Source of the DNA: Kribbella pratensis
Lineage (GTDB): Bacteria > Actinomycetota > Actinomycetes > Propionibacteriales > Kribbellaceae
DNA length: 64,000 nt
NCBI RefSeq assembly: GCF_004365355.1
Contig: NZ_SODP01000002.1
Span: 677,838-741,837, forward strand
Direction: 5' to 3'
Below the pieces are notes generated by a model. That model ran no database searches and was not told the origin of the DNA. It worked only from the letters and a program-made list of their open reading frames with translations. Below are positions 9,039-17,551 of this stretch, piece after piece. The first letter of the stretch is position 1. Each line of letters opens with the position of its first letter. A program made the translations under genes and the position numbers.

Positions 9039-9583
9039 CCCCGATCCAGCTTCTGGCCGGCGGCGAACCAGATGGTCGCCGTCCCCAGCGCCATCGCGAC
9101 AACCGTCACCACCAGCGACCCCGGCACGTCCGCTCCCTGAACCAGCGCGGCAGCCAGCGCCACCACCGGCACCAGCAGCAAGGCGATTGCCGTAGGCAAC
9201 CACCAGCGCCGGAGCGCGGCCGGATGAACCCGGGCGTACGACGGCAGCTGAGCAGCGAACGCGGCCGCCAGATGCACCACCACGAGCGCCAGCGCCGTCA
9301 GCACCAGGCTCCAACTGATCTCGGCCGGCGCCCGCATCAACCACCCGAGCGCCACAACCAGCACGAACACCACTCCCGCCGGCGAATCCGGCAACACGAT
9401 AGTTGCCAACAGCATCGGTACGCCGACCAGCGGGATCAGATCGAGCTGGTCCCACGACTGAACAGCCGGCACGACGAGCGCGACAGCGCCCGCGACCGCC
9501 ATCAGCATCCGGGCATACACAACAGCCCGCCCGGACGCGCGCAACTGTGCGAGCCAGAGCGTGATCTTCTCGGCAGCGTTCAT
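9035..9583 (-). CDS. Hypothetical membrane protein of the MoxR/DUF58 operon
   Basis: A 182-residue protein, mostly hydrophobic, with about five predicted membrane segments and a short cytoplasmic start (MNAAEKITLWLAQLRASGRA). ATG 9583 overlaps the stop of the DUF58 gene (ATGA), which fixes the start over longer in-frame alternatives. It is the last gene of a five-gene operon. The stop overlaps the convergent tetR stop. No family recognised. Confidence 0.8.
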   Translation of the reverse strand: MNAAEKITLWLAQLRASGRAVVYARMLMAVAGAVALVVPAVQSWDQLDLIPLVGVPMLLATIVLPDSPAGVVFVLVVALGWLMRAPAEISWSLVLTALALVVVHLAAAFAAQLPSYARVHPAALRRWWLPTAIALLLVPVVALAAALVQGADVPGSLVVTVVAMALGTATIWFAAGQKLDRG

Positions 9584-10881
9584 GAGCGGATCCTCGGTGC
9601 CGCGGACAGCCGCGCGGCGTCCCGCAGTACCTCGTCCAGCGTCCCGGAGCCGCGCCACGGAACGGTCGGTACGCCGAGGTCGCTGAGCCGATCGAGGTCG
9701 CGGCGACGCTCGAGCAACCGGAGGCGCCACGCGAGCGGCCACGATCGCGAGTCGTGGGCGTCGACGTCCATGATCGACTCGACATCCGGCGGCAAGGTGT
9801 CGATCGCGATCACCGTGCAGCCGGAGTGGACGAGCGTGACGATGTAGCCGAGCATCACCGGACGCAGCAGCGGACTGAGCACCAGCACCAAACTGTCCGA
9901 CCGGACCCGATTGCGCCGGGCCAACTGCTCCTCGTCCTGCTGCCGACCGCGCCGATCAGCATGGACCAGCGTGTCGAGGATCCGCCGCAGATGCGCGCGC
10001 CCGCTCCCCGACCGCACACCGCGGAACAGGCTGCCGGTGTCGATCAACCGCACCCGGTCGCCGTTGCGCAAGTAGTGCTCCGCAACCGCGGCGGCCGCTC
10101 GTACGGCGGTGTCCAGGCTCGACGACCGCCCGTCGATCCCTTCACTGACTCCGATCTCGCCGCCGGTGTCGACCATGATCACGACCTCGGTGTCCCGGTC
10201 CGACCACGTCGAGGTGACGTGCAACTCCTGTGTCCGCGCCGACACGGCCCAGTTGATCCGCCGCAGCCGGTCGCCAGTCCGGAACGGTCGTACGCCGGCC
10301 AGCTCCGTCCCCTCACCCGGCCGCCGCGACCGGTGCAACCCGACCAGCCCGGCCGGCCGAGGTACGGCGTCGACCGCCTCGAAACCCTCCCGCAGCGGCA
10401 ACGTCGTCACCGTCTGCGACTCCACCGACGTCACCTGGATCCGGTACGCGCCGACCGACGAGGTCGCGGTAACCGTTGGCCGCTCCAACGACCGCAGCCC
10501 CCACCGCTTCGACCGTACGCCGACCTCGAGTGTGACCTCGCCGTTCGACACCGGCTCCGCGATCGCCGCCTGCGGCGGGTCGTACTGGAACCAGGCCGTC
10601 CGCGGCAGCGCCGCCACGATCAGATCGATGTCCGGGTCAACTCCATCCGGCACCCGGAGCCGGTAGGTCGTCCCCTGCCCCTCGAACAACACGTCCGCGT
10701 CGAGCTCCGTGTGCACCTCCGGCCGCTCCCGAGGCCGGAAGAACCGTCCCCAGGCCGCCAGGAACGCCAACGGCAACCCGAACACGGCGGCATCCGGCCG
10801 CCGGAACAGTACGGCGACCGCCAGCAGCACCGCGGCCGCGCAGATCGCCCGGATCTGCGCGTGCGTCGGACGCCAGCTCAT
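9580..10881 (-). CDS. DUF58 domain protein
   Basis: A 433-residue protein with two N-terminal membrane helices, then a DUF58 domain with the diagnostic GEGTELAGVRPFRTGDRLRRINW segment (about 190-215) and a von Willebrand A-like core (VVIMVDTGGEIG). DUF58 proteins are regularly encoded beside MoxR ATPases and are thought to be their partners in assembling or activating cell-surface or metal-dependent complexes. Here it overlaps the MoxR gene by 4 bp. The specific client is unknown. Confidence 0.9.
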   Translation of the reverse strand: MSWRPTHAQIRAICAAAVLLAVAVLFRRPDAAVFGLPLAFLAAWGRFFRPRERPEVHTELDADVLFEGQGTTYRLRVPDGVDPDIDLIVAALPRTAWFQYDPPQAAIAEPVSNGEVTLEVGVRSKRWGLRSLERPTVTATSSVGAYRIQVTSVESQTVTTLPLREGFEAVDAVPRPAGLVGLHRSRRPGEGTELAGVRPFRTGDRLRRINWAVSARTQELHVTSTWSDRDTEVVIMVDTGGEIGVSEGIDGRSSSLDTAVRAAAAVAEHYLRNGDRVRLIDTGSLFRGVRSGSGRAHLRRILDTLVHADRRGRQQDEEQLARRNRVRSDSLVLVLSPLLRPVMLGYIVTLVHSGCTVIAIDTLPPDVESIMDVDAHDSRSWPLAWRLRLLERRRDLDRLSDLGVPTVPWRGSGTLDEVLRDAARLSAAPRIRS

Positions 10882-11855
10882 CTAGCGGCGACCACGGTAG
10901 GCGGCGCGGCGACCGAACCAAGCACGGTCCGCACGACGGTCGCCCCAGTCACCTCGTGCAGCCACAGCTCCGGCCGCACGGTGATCCGGTGCGCCAGCGC
11001 AGCCACGGCCACCGCCTTCACATCCTCCGGTACGACGTAGTCGCGGCCCTTGATCACCGCGTACGCCCGCGCCGTCAGCAACAGCGCCAGCGAACCACGC
11101 GGCGACGCACCGACCAGCACCTGAGAGTCCCGACGGGTCGCGGCGGCGAGGTCGACGCAGTACTGGCCGACGGTGTCGTCGACAGTGACCCTCTCGACGG
11201 CCTGCTGTGCAGCGAGCAGGCCGGCTGCGTCGGTCACCGCTTCGACGGTCTGGTCTTCACGTCGACGGCTCATCCGGCGCCGCAGTACCTCCCACTCCTC
11301 CGCGGGGCTCGGGTAGCCGAAGCCGATCCGCAGCATGAACCGGTCGAGCTGTGCCTCCGGCAGCGGGTAGGTGCCCTCGTACTCCACCGGGTTCGCCGTC
11401 GCGAGCACGTGGAACGGGGTCGGCAGCGGGAACGTCTGCCCCTCGACGGTGACTTGGTGCTCCTGCATCGACTCCAGCAGCGCGGCCTGCGTCTTCGGTG
11501 GCGTGCGGTTGATCTCGTCCGCCAGCAGCAGGCCGGTGAAGATCGGGCCGGGCCGGAAGACGAACTCGGACTCCTTCTGGTCGTACACGAACCCGCCGGT
11601 GACGTCCGACGGCAGCAGGTCCGGCGTGAACTGCACCCGCCGGAACTCCAGCCCGAGCGCCTGCGCGAACGACCGCGCGGCCAGCGTCTTCGCGAGACCC
11701 GGGTAGTCCTCGAGCAGCACGTGCCCGCCGGCCAGGACGCCCGCCAGCACCAGCTCGAGCGCCTCGGCCTTCCCGACCACGGCCTGGCTGACCCGCTCCA
11801 GCACCTGCCGGCTCAGGTCAGAAACCTCGCCCAGAGTGAGCTCGCCATCAGTCAC
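10878..11855 (-). CDS. MoxR-type AAA+ ATPase
   Basis: A 325-residue AAA+ protein of the MoxR family. The Walker A equivalent is a degenerate GHVLLEDYPGLAKT (about 48-61), Walker B is GLLLADEINRTPPKTQAALLE, and the sensor region ATANPVEYEGTYPLPEAQLDRF is canonical. MoxR ATPases act as chaperones that fold or insert cofactors with VWA-type partners. Neighbouring DUF58 and DUF4129 genes are the standard actinobacterial set. Confidence 0.93.
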   Translation of the reverse strand: MTDGELTLGEVSDLSRQVLERVSQAVVGKAEALELVLAGVLAGGHVLLEDYPGLAKTLAARSFAQALGLEFRRVQFTPDLLPSDVTGGFVYDQKESEFVFRPGPIFTGLLLADEINRTPPKTQAALLESMQEHQVTVEGQTFPLPTPFHVLATANPVEYEGTYPLPEAQLDRFMLRIGFGYPSPAEEWEVLRRRMSRRREDQTVEAVTDAAGLLAAQQAVERVTVDDTVGQYCVDLAAATRRDSQVLVGASPRGSLALLLTARAYAVIKGRDYVVPEDVKAVAVAALAHRITVRPELWLHEVTGATVVRTVLGSVAAPPTVVAAR

Positions 11856-11864
11856 AGGTATTCC

Positions 11865-12452
11865 TCACAGGTTCTCGATGGTGTGGATCGCGTACTCGAT
11901 CTCGTCGAGCGACGCCGTGCGCTTGTCGTCACCGGTGATCAGCTGCCAGAGCCGCTCGCCGGTGATCTCGCGAGCCCGGTCCGGCTCGAGTTCGGGGTCG
12001 ACGCCGTGCCGGTGCACCAGGCGGTCGGTGGCCAGCTCGAGCAGCATCGGCCGGACCCGGCGTACGAAGGTCTGGGAGCCTTCCCCGGCACGCCGCTCGC
12101 GGCTCGACTCCTGCAGCCAGGTGGCGATGAACTGGGTCCGGTTCTCGCTGGTCCGCGTACGCAGCGCGGCAAGCTTGTCGTCGTGCTGACCGGGCCAGCT
12201 CGTCTCGACGACCTGCGGCAGGACCAACCGGATCGCCAGCGACCCGATCCCGACCGCGAGCGCGGTACCCACGAACCACAGCGGCCGCGGCGCCATCCCT
12301 GCCGCGCCGAACACCGCCACCAGCAGCAAACTCGCCAGCACCGCGATGCCGACGTGCTGCAGGAGCAGCTTGTTCAGCCGCAACGACCGGCTCTTCTTGA
12401 CCTCCGGCGGCGGCCCCTTCTCCTCCAGGGGCGACCAGCGGTACGACGTCAT
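11865..12452 (-). CDS. Hypothetical membrane protein of the MoxR operon
   Basis: A 195-residue protein with a basic N-terminal tail, two adjacent membrane helices (about 35-80) and a charged cytoplasmic C-terminal half. The ATG overlaps the DUF4129 stop by 4 bp, and 9 bp separate it from the MoxR gene. Position in the operon suggests a part of the same membrane complex, but I do not recognise the family. Confidence 0.8.
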   Translation of the reverse strand: MTSYRWSPLEEKGPPPEVKKSRSLRLNKLLLQHVGIAVLASLLLVAVFGAAGMAPRPLWFVGTALAVGIGSLAIRLVLPQVVETSWPGQHDDKLAALRTRTSENRTQFIATWLQESSRERRAGEGSQTFVRRVRPMLLELATDRLVHRHGVDPELEPDRAREITGERLWQLITGDDKRTASLDEIEYAIHTIENL

Positions 12453-13171
12453 CCGGCGACCTCCGCTGTGTCGGGACGAGCCGCCGCGAGGTCGTCACGC
12501 AACCGCAGCAACGCTGCTCGCGCTTCGGTCCGCGCTTCCTCGCTCGAACCGTGCGTCGAATACCGCGCTTCGCGATACAGCGCGCCGAGCCGGACCAACT
12601 GCCGCTCGGAGATCCCGCCGATGCCGAGCACCCGCACGGTGAACTCGGCCGGTGTCTCCGCCGGATCCCGCGGTACTCCGGCCGACGCGGCCGCTTCCTC
12701 CAACGCCACCCAGCACGCGATCACCGCATCCGTCGCCTTGCCGGAGTCGATGCGCGCGAGTCCTGCGTCGACAGCCTCGGCCAGACGCTCGGTCTTGACC
12801 CGCTCCCAGTCCGTGTCGTCGGGCTCGGCCTGCGGCAGCCGCACCTTGCTGACGATCCGGTAGATGACCAGGCCGATGAACACCAGCACTGCCGCGATCG
12901 CCAGGTAGATCACCGCCTGCCACAGCGCCTTCAGCCAGCCCGGCATCTCGACCGGCTTGACGTCCCGCGGCGACGGTGTGGCCGTCGGCGGCGGCGCAGC
13001 GGTGTCGGACGGCGTGAACGTCGGCAGCGGTCGCGGGCTGGCCTTGAGCGTGCTGTCGCTGATTGGCCGGACCGGCCCGCTCGCCGAGGCGAGCACGACG
13101 AAGCCGGCCGCGACAACCCCCACGAGCACCACGGCGGCCACCGCGAGCGCACCCCGCCGCTGCGTCTGCAT
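12449..13171 (-). CDS. DUF4129 domain membrane protein
   Basis: A 240-residue protein with an N-terminal helix that may be a signal anchor (about 8-28), a Pro/Thr-rich external linker (PLPTFTPSDTAAPPPTATPS), a second helix (about 85-108) and a C-terminal cytoplasmic DUF4129 domain with conserved TPAEFTVRVL and LGALYREARYS. This is the first gene of the MoxR operon. DUF4129 proteins typically accompany DUF58/MoxR and transglutaminase-type proteins. Function undetermined. Confidence 0.87.
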   Translation of the reverse strand: MQTQRRGALAVAAVVLVGVVAAGFVVLASASGPVRPISDSTLKASPRPLPTFTPSDTAAPPPTATPSPRDVKPVEMPGWLKALWQAVIYLAIAAVLVFIGLVIYRIVSKVRLPQAEPDDTDWERVKTERLAEAVDAGLARIDSGKATDAVIACWVALEEAAASAGVPRDPAETPAEFTVRVLGIGGISERQLVRLGALYREARYSTHGSSEEARTEARAALLRLRDDLAAARPDTAEVAG

Positions 13172-13188
13172 CTGGGCAGGCTACCCCT

Positions 13189-14400
13189 TCAAAAGCCCGT
13201 GTCGAGGAAGGGGAGTCGAGATGTGGAAAACGCTTCCGCAGTCGTGGCCAGGGCGCCCGCCGTGTGCTCGTCGACCAGACCCGCCCGGCCGAGCCTGGCC
13301 AGTGACGGGCGACCGAGGTAGACGGCGCCGAGATCACGCACATGCAGCGTCAGGTCGGCCTCCCGCGACGTCGACTCGCAGCGAGCACCTTCCGGTCCGC
13401 CGTCGAGGTGCCAGCGACCCGCGTTCCACGGCAGGAAGTCGTCGACCACCCCGATGACGACATCGACGTCACGCGCATACGTCCGCCCGGCGAGCGCCGT
13501 ACCGACGTCGACCGGCCGAACCCACAGGCCGTCCCGGGTGATCGGCGACGGTGCCCGCGGGTCGAGCAGGAGGTCGAGCAGCGGGTCGTCGGAGGGGAGC
13601 ATCCCGCAGCGCGTCTCGCTGAGCAGGTCCGGCTCGAGCAGGTACCTCCACAGCGCCGCATGGGACGCAATGTCGACCGCATGCACGCGGTGCACGTCGA
13701 CGTACCCCTTCTCTGCCCTTTTGGTCCGGTAGTGGGCGAACCCGGTCAGCTCGCCGTCGCGCTCGGCCAGCACGCACCGGACCTTCGATCCGTTGGCAGG
13801 ACTGCCGGTCAGGTTGTCGCTGATCGTGTACTCCTGCCAGCGCTCGTCGTGCTGGAACATCCCCGGCCGCTCCAGCGCCAGCTTGTTCCGCAGCTCCCCG
13901 CAACGGGCCAGACTCTCGCGTACGTCGACGTACCGGATCTTCACGTCGTCGATGCCGGCCACCGCGCGCAGCGTGCGCGACACCTTCGGTACGACGATCT
14001 CCTGGTGATCGGCCGCGAGCCCGTACCCGAACCGCGGGTAAATGACCGCCTCACTCGCCGTCAACGCGGCCAACGGCTCCGTGCCGGCCTCGTGAATGTC
14101 GGTGAGCTGTGTCCGCATCAGGTCCCGCAGGATGCCCCGCCGCCGATGCGTGGCCCGGACGCCGACCATCGTCACGCCCGCGACCGGCAGCTGCCCGCCG
14201 GGGACCGTCATCCGATGCGAGAACGCGCCGGTGTGCCCGACGAGCTGCCCGTCGTCGATCGCGACCGTCGACCGTTCGCGCTCCCAGATCTTCCGCTCGG
14301 ACTCGTACTGCGCGTCGGTCCACGGCGACGAGAACGCCATGTCCAGGAGCTCCAGGAGCTCGTCCCATTCACCGCTGAACTGCTCGATCGCGATCGCCAT
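13189..14400 (-). CDS. Eis-like GNAT N-acetyltransferase
   Basis: A 403-residue protein with the Eis architecture: an N-terminal GNAT domain containing the acetyl-CoA loop GVRATHRRRGILRDLM (about 80-95), a second GNAT-like domain, and a C-terminal sterol-carrier-like domain ending LPFLDTGF. The free C-terminal carboxylate is part of the active site in known Eis proteins, and the ending here fits. Known members acetylate aminoglycosides or lysines; the natural substrate here is unknown. An ATGAAA-N5-TTTCAT palindrome lies 37 bp upstream of the start. Confidence 0.88.
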   Translation of the reverse strand: MAIAIEQFSGEWDELLELLDMAFSSPWTDAQYESERKIWERERSTVAIDDGQLVGHTGAFSHRMTVPGGQLPVAGVTMVGVRATHRRRGILRDLMRTQLTDIHEAGTEPLAALTASEAVIYPRFGYGLAADHQEIVVPKVSRTLRAVAGIDDVKIRYVDVRESLARCGELRNKLALERPGMFQHDERWQEYTISDNLTGSPANGSKVRCVLAERDGELTGFAHYRTKRAEKGYVDVHRVHAVDIASHAALWRYLLEPDLLSETRCGMLPSDDPLLDLLLDPRAPSPITRDGLWVRPVDVGTALAGRTYARDVDVVIGVVDDFLPWNAGRWHLDGGPEGARCESTSREADLTLHVRDLGAVYLGRPSLARLGRAGLVDEHTAGALATTAEAFSTSRLPFLDTGF

Positions 14401-14436
14401 GTCCCTTGCCTATCAGACAATCGGACCTCTGGACTG

Positions 14437-14453
14437 ATGAAAGCCGTTTTCAT
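14437..14453. promoter_or_regulatory. 17-bp palindrome upstream of the Eis-like gene
   Basis: ATGAAA (14437-14442), five bases, then TTTCAT (14448-14453), a perfect inverted repeat in an AT-rich patch 37 bp before the Eis-like start. A dimeric repressor site is the simplest reading. No regulator gene is adjacent. Confidence 0.4.
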
Positions 14454-14470
14454 ATACCCAGGAGATGACC

Positions 14471-14482
14471 GACCCCGGGGTC
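14471..14482. terminator. Possible short hairpin after the maleylpyruvate-isomerase-like gene
   Basis: GACCCCGGGGTC is a 12-bp perfect palindrome two bases beyond the stop at 14485 (minus strand). It has no loop and no T tract, so it could be a weak terminator or chance GC sequence. Confidence 0.25.
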
Positions 14483-14484
14483 TT

Positions 14485-15180
14485 CTAGCCCAGCAACGGC
14501 AGGCGGCTCGCGTGTGGGCCGAGCATCTCCAGGTCGTCCTCGTCGAGCGGCAGCCGACCGGTTGCCTTCAGCACGTACGTCGTGGTGTCCCAGCCGATCA
14601 CATCCCACGCGTCCGGGCCGAACAGCCCGTCCAGCGTGCGCGCGGTCACCTGCAGTCCTTCCGGATCCGGCTCCGGCGCGTACGGCAGCCCGACGGTCAG
14701 ATCGAGGTGATGGACCGTTGCCTCAAGCACCAATGTCGCGACGAAGTCGACCGCCCGCAGGACATGCCCCTGGGTCTCGATCCGGCGGCCCTTCGTGGCC
14801 AGCCCCAGCGCGGAGGCTCGCACTGCGGCCTCCGACACCTCACGCCAGTGCTGCACGAGCAGACCGGGCCTGCGGTACGACGCCGCGATGCCTTGGACGA
14901 AGCTGGTGTCACCGTCGGGGTGCGGCGGGAAGTCCCTCCAATAGCTGACGAAATCCCGATCGGGCTCGACCACGGCGGGGCTGGCGAAGGCGATCAGCGC
15001 GCGCTGCGCGTCGTACAGCAGGTGCACGAGCAGCGGGCCGACGGGCATGCCGGGGCAACGGGTCTCGCGCTGGAAGTCCGCGTCGCTCAGCCCCTGCACC
15101 GTCTCGGTCAGCCGTCCGTACGTCCGGCCCAGCGTGGCGGCCAATCCCAACGGGAGCGCCCCTCGTTCGGGTGCCTTCAT
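14485..15180 (-). CDS. Maleylpyruvate isomerase N-terminal (DinB-like) domain protein
   Basis: A 231-residue helical protein resembling mycothiol-dependent maleylpyruvate isomerase family proteins (LTETVQGLSDADFQRETRCPGMPVGPLLVHLLYDAQRAL near the N-terminus, VLEATVHHLDLTVGLP about 165). The paired histidines fit a DinB-type metal site. GGAGGA precedes ATG 15180 with good spacing and decides against the longer frame. The substrate is unknown; mycothiol-linked chemistry is an inference from the family. Confidence 0.82.
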   Translation of the reverse strand: MKAPERGALPLGLAATLGRTYGRLTETVQGLSDADFQRETRCPGMPVGPLLVHLLYDAQRALIAFASPAVVEPDRDFVSYWRDFPPHPDGDTSFVQGIAASYRRPGLLVQHWREVSEAAVRASALGLATKGRRIETQGHVLRAVDFVATLVLEATVHHLDLTVGLPYAPEPDPEGLQVTARTLDGLFGPDAWDVIGWDTTTYVLKATGRLPLDEDDLEMLGPHASRLPLLG

Positions 15181-15211
15181 CCGCGGTCCTCCTCGGTGTG
15201 CTCCTCCGAAC

Positions 15212-16000
15212 TTAGCTCGGGAAGCTCTGCCGCGCAGTCTCGAGATGGGCGGCCGCGCTCGCCTCGAGGTGGCTGAGGTCGGAAGCAACGGTCGCGAAGG
15301 TGTAACCCTGCTCGATCCGGAGGTTCGCGGAGTCGCCGTCGAAGGTGTGGATGCCCGCCGCGATCCCGGCCTCCTGCGCGGTCCGCGCGATCAGTTCGAG
15401 CGCCTCCTCGAACGGGCCTTCGATCTCCGGGTCGCCCGGGAACCGTGCGCCCAGCGCGAGACCGAGGTCCGACGGGCCGACGTACACGCCGTCGAGGCCG
15501 GGAGTCGCGCAGATCTCGGCGACGTTCTTCAGCCCGAGCGGTGTTTCGATCATCGCGAGTACGACGGTCTGTGCGTTGCTGTCGGCCGGCACCGGGCCGA
15601 TCCGCAACGACGCCCGCATCGGCCCGAACGAGCGCACCCCGGTCGGCGGGTACTTCGCCGCGCGGACCGCTCGTGCGACATCGTCCGCGGTGTCGATCAG
15701 CGGCACGATCACCCCGGTCGCGCCGGCATCCAGCGCCCGGCCGATCGGTGTCGGATCGTTCGCCTCGACCCGCACCAGGCCCGCCGTCGGGCGCGGCCCG
15801 ATCGCGGCCCCGGCGTCGATGGCGAGCAGGCCGGTCATCAGGCCTTGGTACCCGATCAGGCCATGCTGTCCGTCGAGCACCACATAGTCGTACCCCAGCC
15901 TGGCAATGCGCTCGGCGACCGGTGGGGCGTCCAGCGTGATCCAGTAACCGACCAGCTTCTCGCGGGAGCGGACGCGGCCCGCGAAACCGTTGACACTCAC
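15212..16000 (-). CDS. HpcH/HpaI family aldolase
   Basis: A 262-residue TIM-barrel aldolase. Family landmarks are GYDYVVLDGQHGLIGYQ (about 36-52), RVEANDPTPIGRALDAGATGVIVP, AMIETPLGLKNVAEI with the metal-binding Glu, and GVYVGPSDLGLALG with the metal-binding Asp. It should catalyse retro-aldol cleavage of a 2-keto-3-hydroxy acid or acyl-CoA such as a citramalyl- or hydroxymethyl-type substrate. GTG 16000 is the first start downstream of the carboxyltransferase stop, 14 bp away. It is the last gene of the MerR-controlled acyl-CoA operon. Confidence 0.87.
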   Translation of the reverse strand: MSVNGFAGRVRSREKLVGYWITLDAPPVAERIARLGYDYVVLDGQHGLIGYQGLMTGLLAIDAGAAIGPRPTAGLVRVEANDPTPIGRALDAGATGVIVPLIDTADDVARAVRAAKYPPTGVRSFGPMRASLRIGPVPADSNAQTVVLAMIETPLGLKNVAEICATPGLDGVYVGPSDLGLALGARFPGDPEIEGPFEEALELIARTAQEAGIAAGIHTFDGDSANLRIEQGYTFATVASDLSHLEASAAAHLETARQSFPS

Positions 16001-16014
16001 GCAGCGCAGACTAT

Positions 16015-17544
16015 CTACACCGGCGGTACGCCGTGCCGGCGGTGCGAGAAGGTCCGGTCCTTGGACTGCGCCGCGGCGAGGCGCGCGATCAGGTCGTTGC
16101 GGAGGTCCTCCGGCTCGACGATCGCGTCGATGACCAGGTCCGCGGCCAGGCGCAGGATGTCGATATCGGTCTCGTACTCCTCGCGGAGCTTCGCGACGTA
16201 CTCGACGCGTTCGCCCTCGTCGGCGATCTCCTGGATCTTGTTGTAATACACGGCATTGATGGCCGCCTCCGGACCCATCACGGCGATCTTCGCGGTCGGC
16301 AGCGCGACGCACGCGTCCGGCGAGAAGCCCGGTCCGCACATCGCGTAGAGGCCGGCGCCGTACGCCTTGCGGACGATCACCGACACCGTGGGCACGGTCG
16401 CCTCGGAGACCGCGGTGATCATCTTCGCGCCGTGCCGGATGATCCCGGCCCGCTCGACCTCGCTGCCGATCATGAACCCGGGCACGTCGCACAGATAGAT
16501 CAGCGGCACGTTGAACGCGTCGCACAGCCAGATGAAGCGCGCCGCCTTGTCCGCCGAGTCGACGAACAGCACCCCGCCCTTGACCGCCGGCTGGTTCGCG
16601 ACGATCCCGACCACCTGCCCCGCCAGCAGCCCGAACCCGACGACCAACTCCGGCGCATACGCCGGTTTGATCTCGAAGAACGTGTCCGCGTCGACGACCG
16701 CATCGATCACGTCGTGGATGTCGAACCCGATGCTCTCCTCGGCCGGGACCAGATCCCGGGTGAAGTCGCGGCCGGCGTCCGAGGCGTCGTACGACGGCGG
16801 CCGCGAGCGCCACGAACCGGGCAGGTACGAGAAGTACTGCTTGGCGAGCTCGATCGCCTCGGTGTCGTCGGACGCGAGCAGGTCGCCGCAGCCGGACACG
16901 CTGGTGTGCATCCGGGCGCCGCCCATCTCCTCCAGCGTGACCTTCTCGCCGACGACCATCTCGGCCATCCGGGGCGAGCCGAGGTACATCGAGGCGTTGC
17001 CGTCGACCATGATCACGATGTCGCAGAACGCCGGGATGTACGCGCCGCCCGCCGCGGACGGGCCGAACAGGCAGCAGATCTGCGGGACCTTGCCGGACAG
17101 CGCGACCTGGTTGTGGAAGATCCGGCCCGCGCCGCGGCGGCCCGGGAACAGCTCGACCTGGTCGGTGATGCGGGCGCCGGCGGAGTCGATCAGCCAGAAG
17201 ATCGGCAGCTCGTCGCGGAGCGCGACCTCGGTGATCCGGACGATCTTCTCGACCGTGCGCGCACCCCACGATCCCGCCTTGACGGTCGGGTCGTTGGCGA
17301 CGATCAGCGCCGGACGGCCGTCGACCAGCGCACGCCCGGTGACCACCCCGTCGGCGGGCAGACCGGGGTTGAGGGCGTTGGCCAACTGCGCTTCCTCGAC
17401 GAAGCTCCCCTCGTCGACGAGCAGGGCGATCCGGTCGCGGACGTAGAGCTTGTTCTGGCTCTGCAGCTTGGCCGCGGCCTTCTCGGGCGGCGCCAGCGTC
17501 GCTTCGCGGGCGACCTTGACCTCAGTCCAGTGATCGTGGGTCAT
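16015..17544 (-). CDS. Acyl-CoA carboxylase carboxyltransferase beta subunit (MCC/PCC-like)
   Basis: A 509-residue carboxyltransferase paralogous to the gene at 348 but clearly divergent. It has FGPSAAGGAYIPAFCDIVIMV (about 148-168), GSPRMAEMVVGEKV and VPGFMIGSEVERAGIIRHGAKM (about 360). Such genes beside an acyl-CoA dehydrogenase and a MerR regulator are typical of branched-chain amino acid or short acyl-CoA catabolism, where the enzyme acts on methylcrotonyl- or propionyl-CoA. No biotin carboxylase gene is adjacent, so it probably borrows an alpha subunit encoded elsewhere (one candidate is at 44477). Seven base pairs separate it from the acyl-CoA dehydrogenase gene. Confidence 0.9.
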   Translation of the reverse strand: MTHDHWTEVKVAREATLAPPEKAAAKLQSQNKLYVRDRIALLVDEGSFVEEAQLANALNPGLPADGVVTGRALVDGRPALIVANDPTVKAGSWGARTVEKIVRITEVALRDELPIFWLIDSAGARITDQVELFPGRRGAGRIFHNQVALSGKVPQICCLFGPSAAGGAYIPAFCDIVIMVDGNASMYLGSPRMAEMVVGEKVTLEEMGGARMHTSVSGCGDLLASDDTEAIELAKQYFSYLPGSWRSRPPSYDASDAGRDFTRDLVPAEESIGFDIHDVIDAVVDADTFFEIKPAYAPELVVGFGLLAGQVVGIVANQPAVKGGVLFVDSADKAARFIWLCDAFNVPLIYLCDVPGFMIGSEVERAGIIRHGAKMITAVSEATVPTVSVIVRKAYGAGLYAMCGPGFSPDACVALPTAKIAVMGPEAAINAVYYNKIQEIADEGERVEYVAKLREEYETDIDILRLAADLVIDAIVEPEDLRNDLIARLAAAQSKDRTFSHRRHGVPPV

Positions 17545-17551
17545 GCATGCA

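Noticed and set aside
16001-17269. Extension of the HpcH/HpaI aldolase frame upstream into the carboxyltransferase gene
   Set aside because: This part is an out-of-frame shadow of the carboxyltransferase; aldolase homology begins at GTG 16000.
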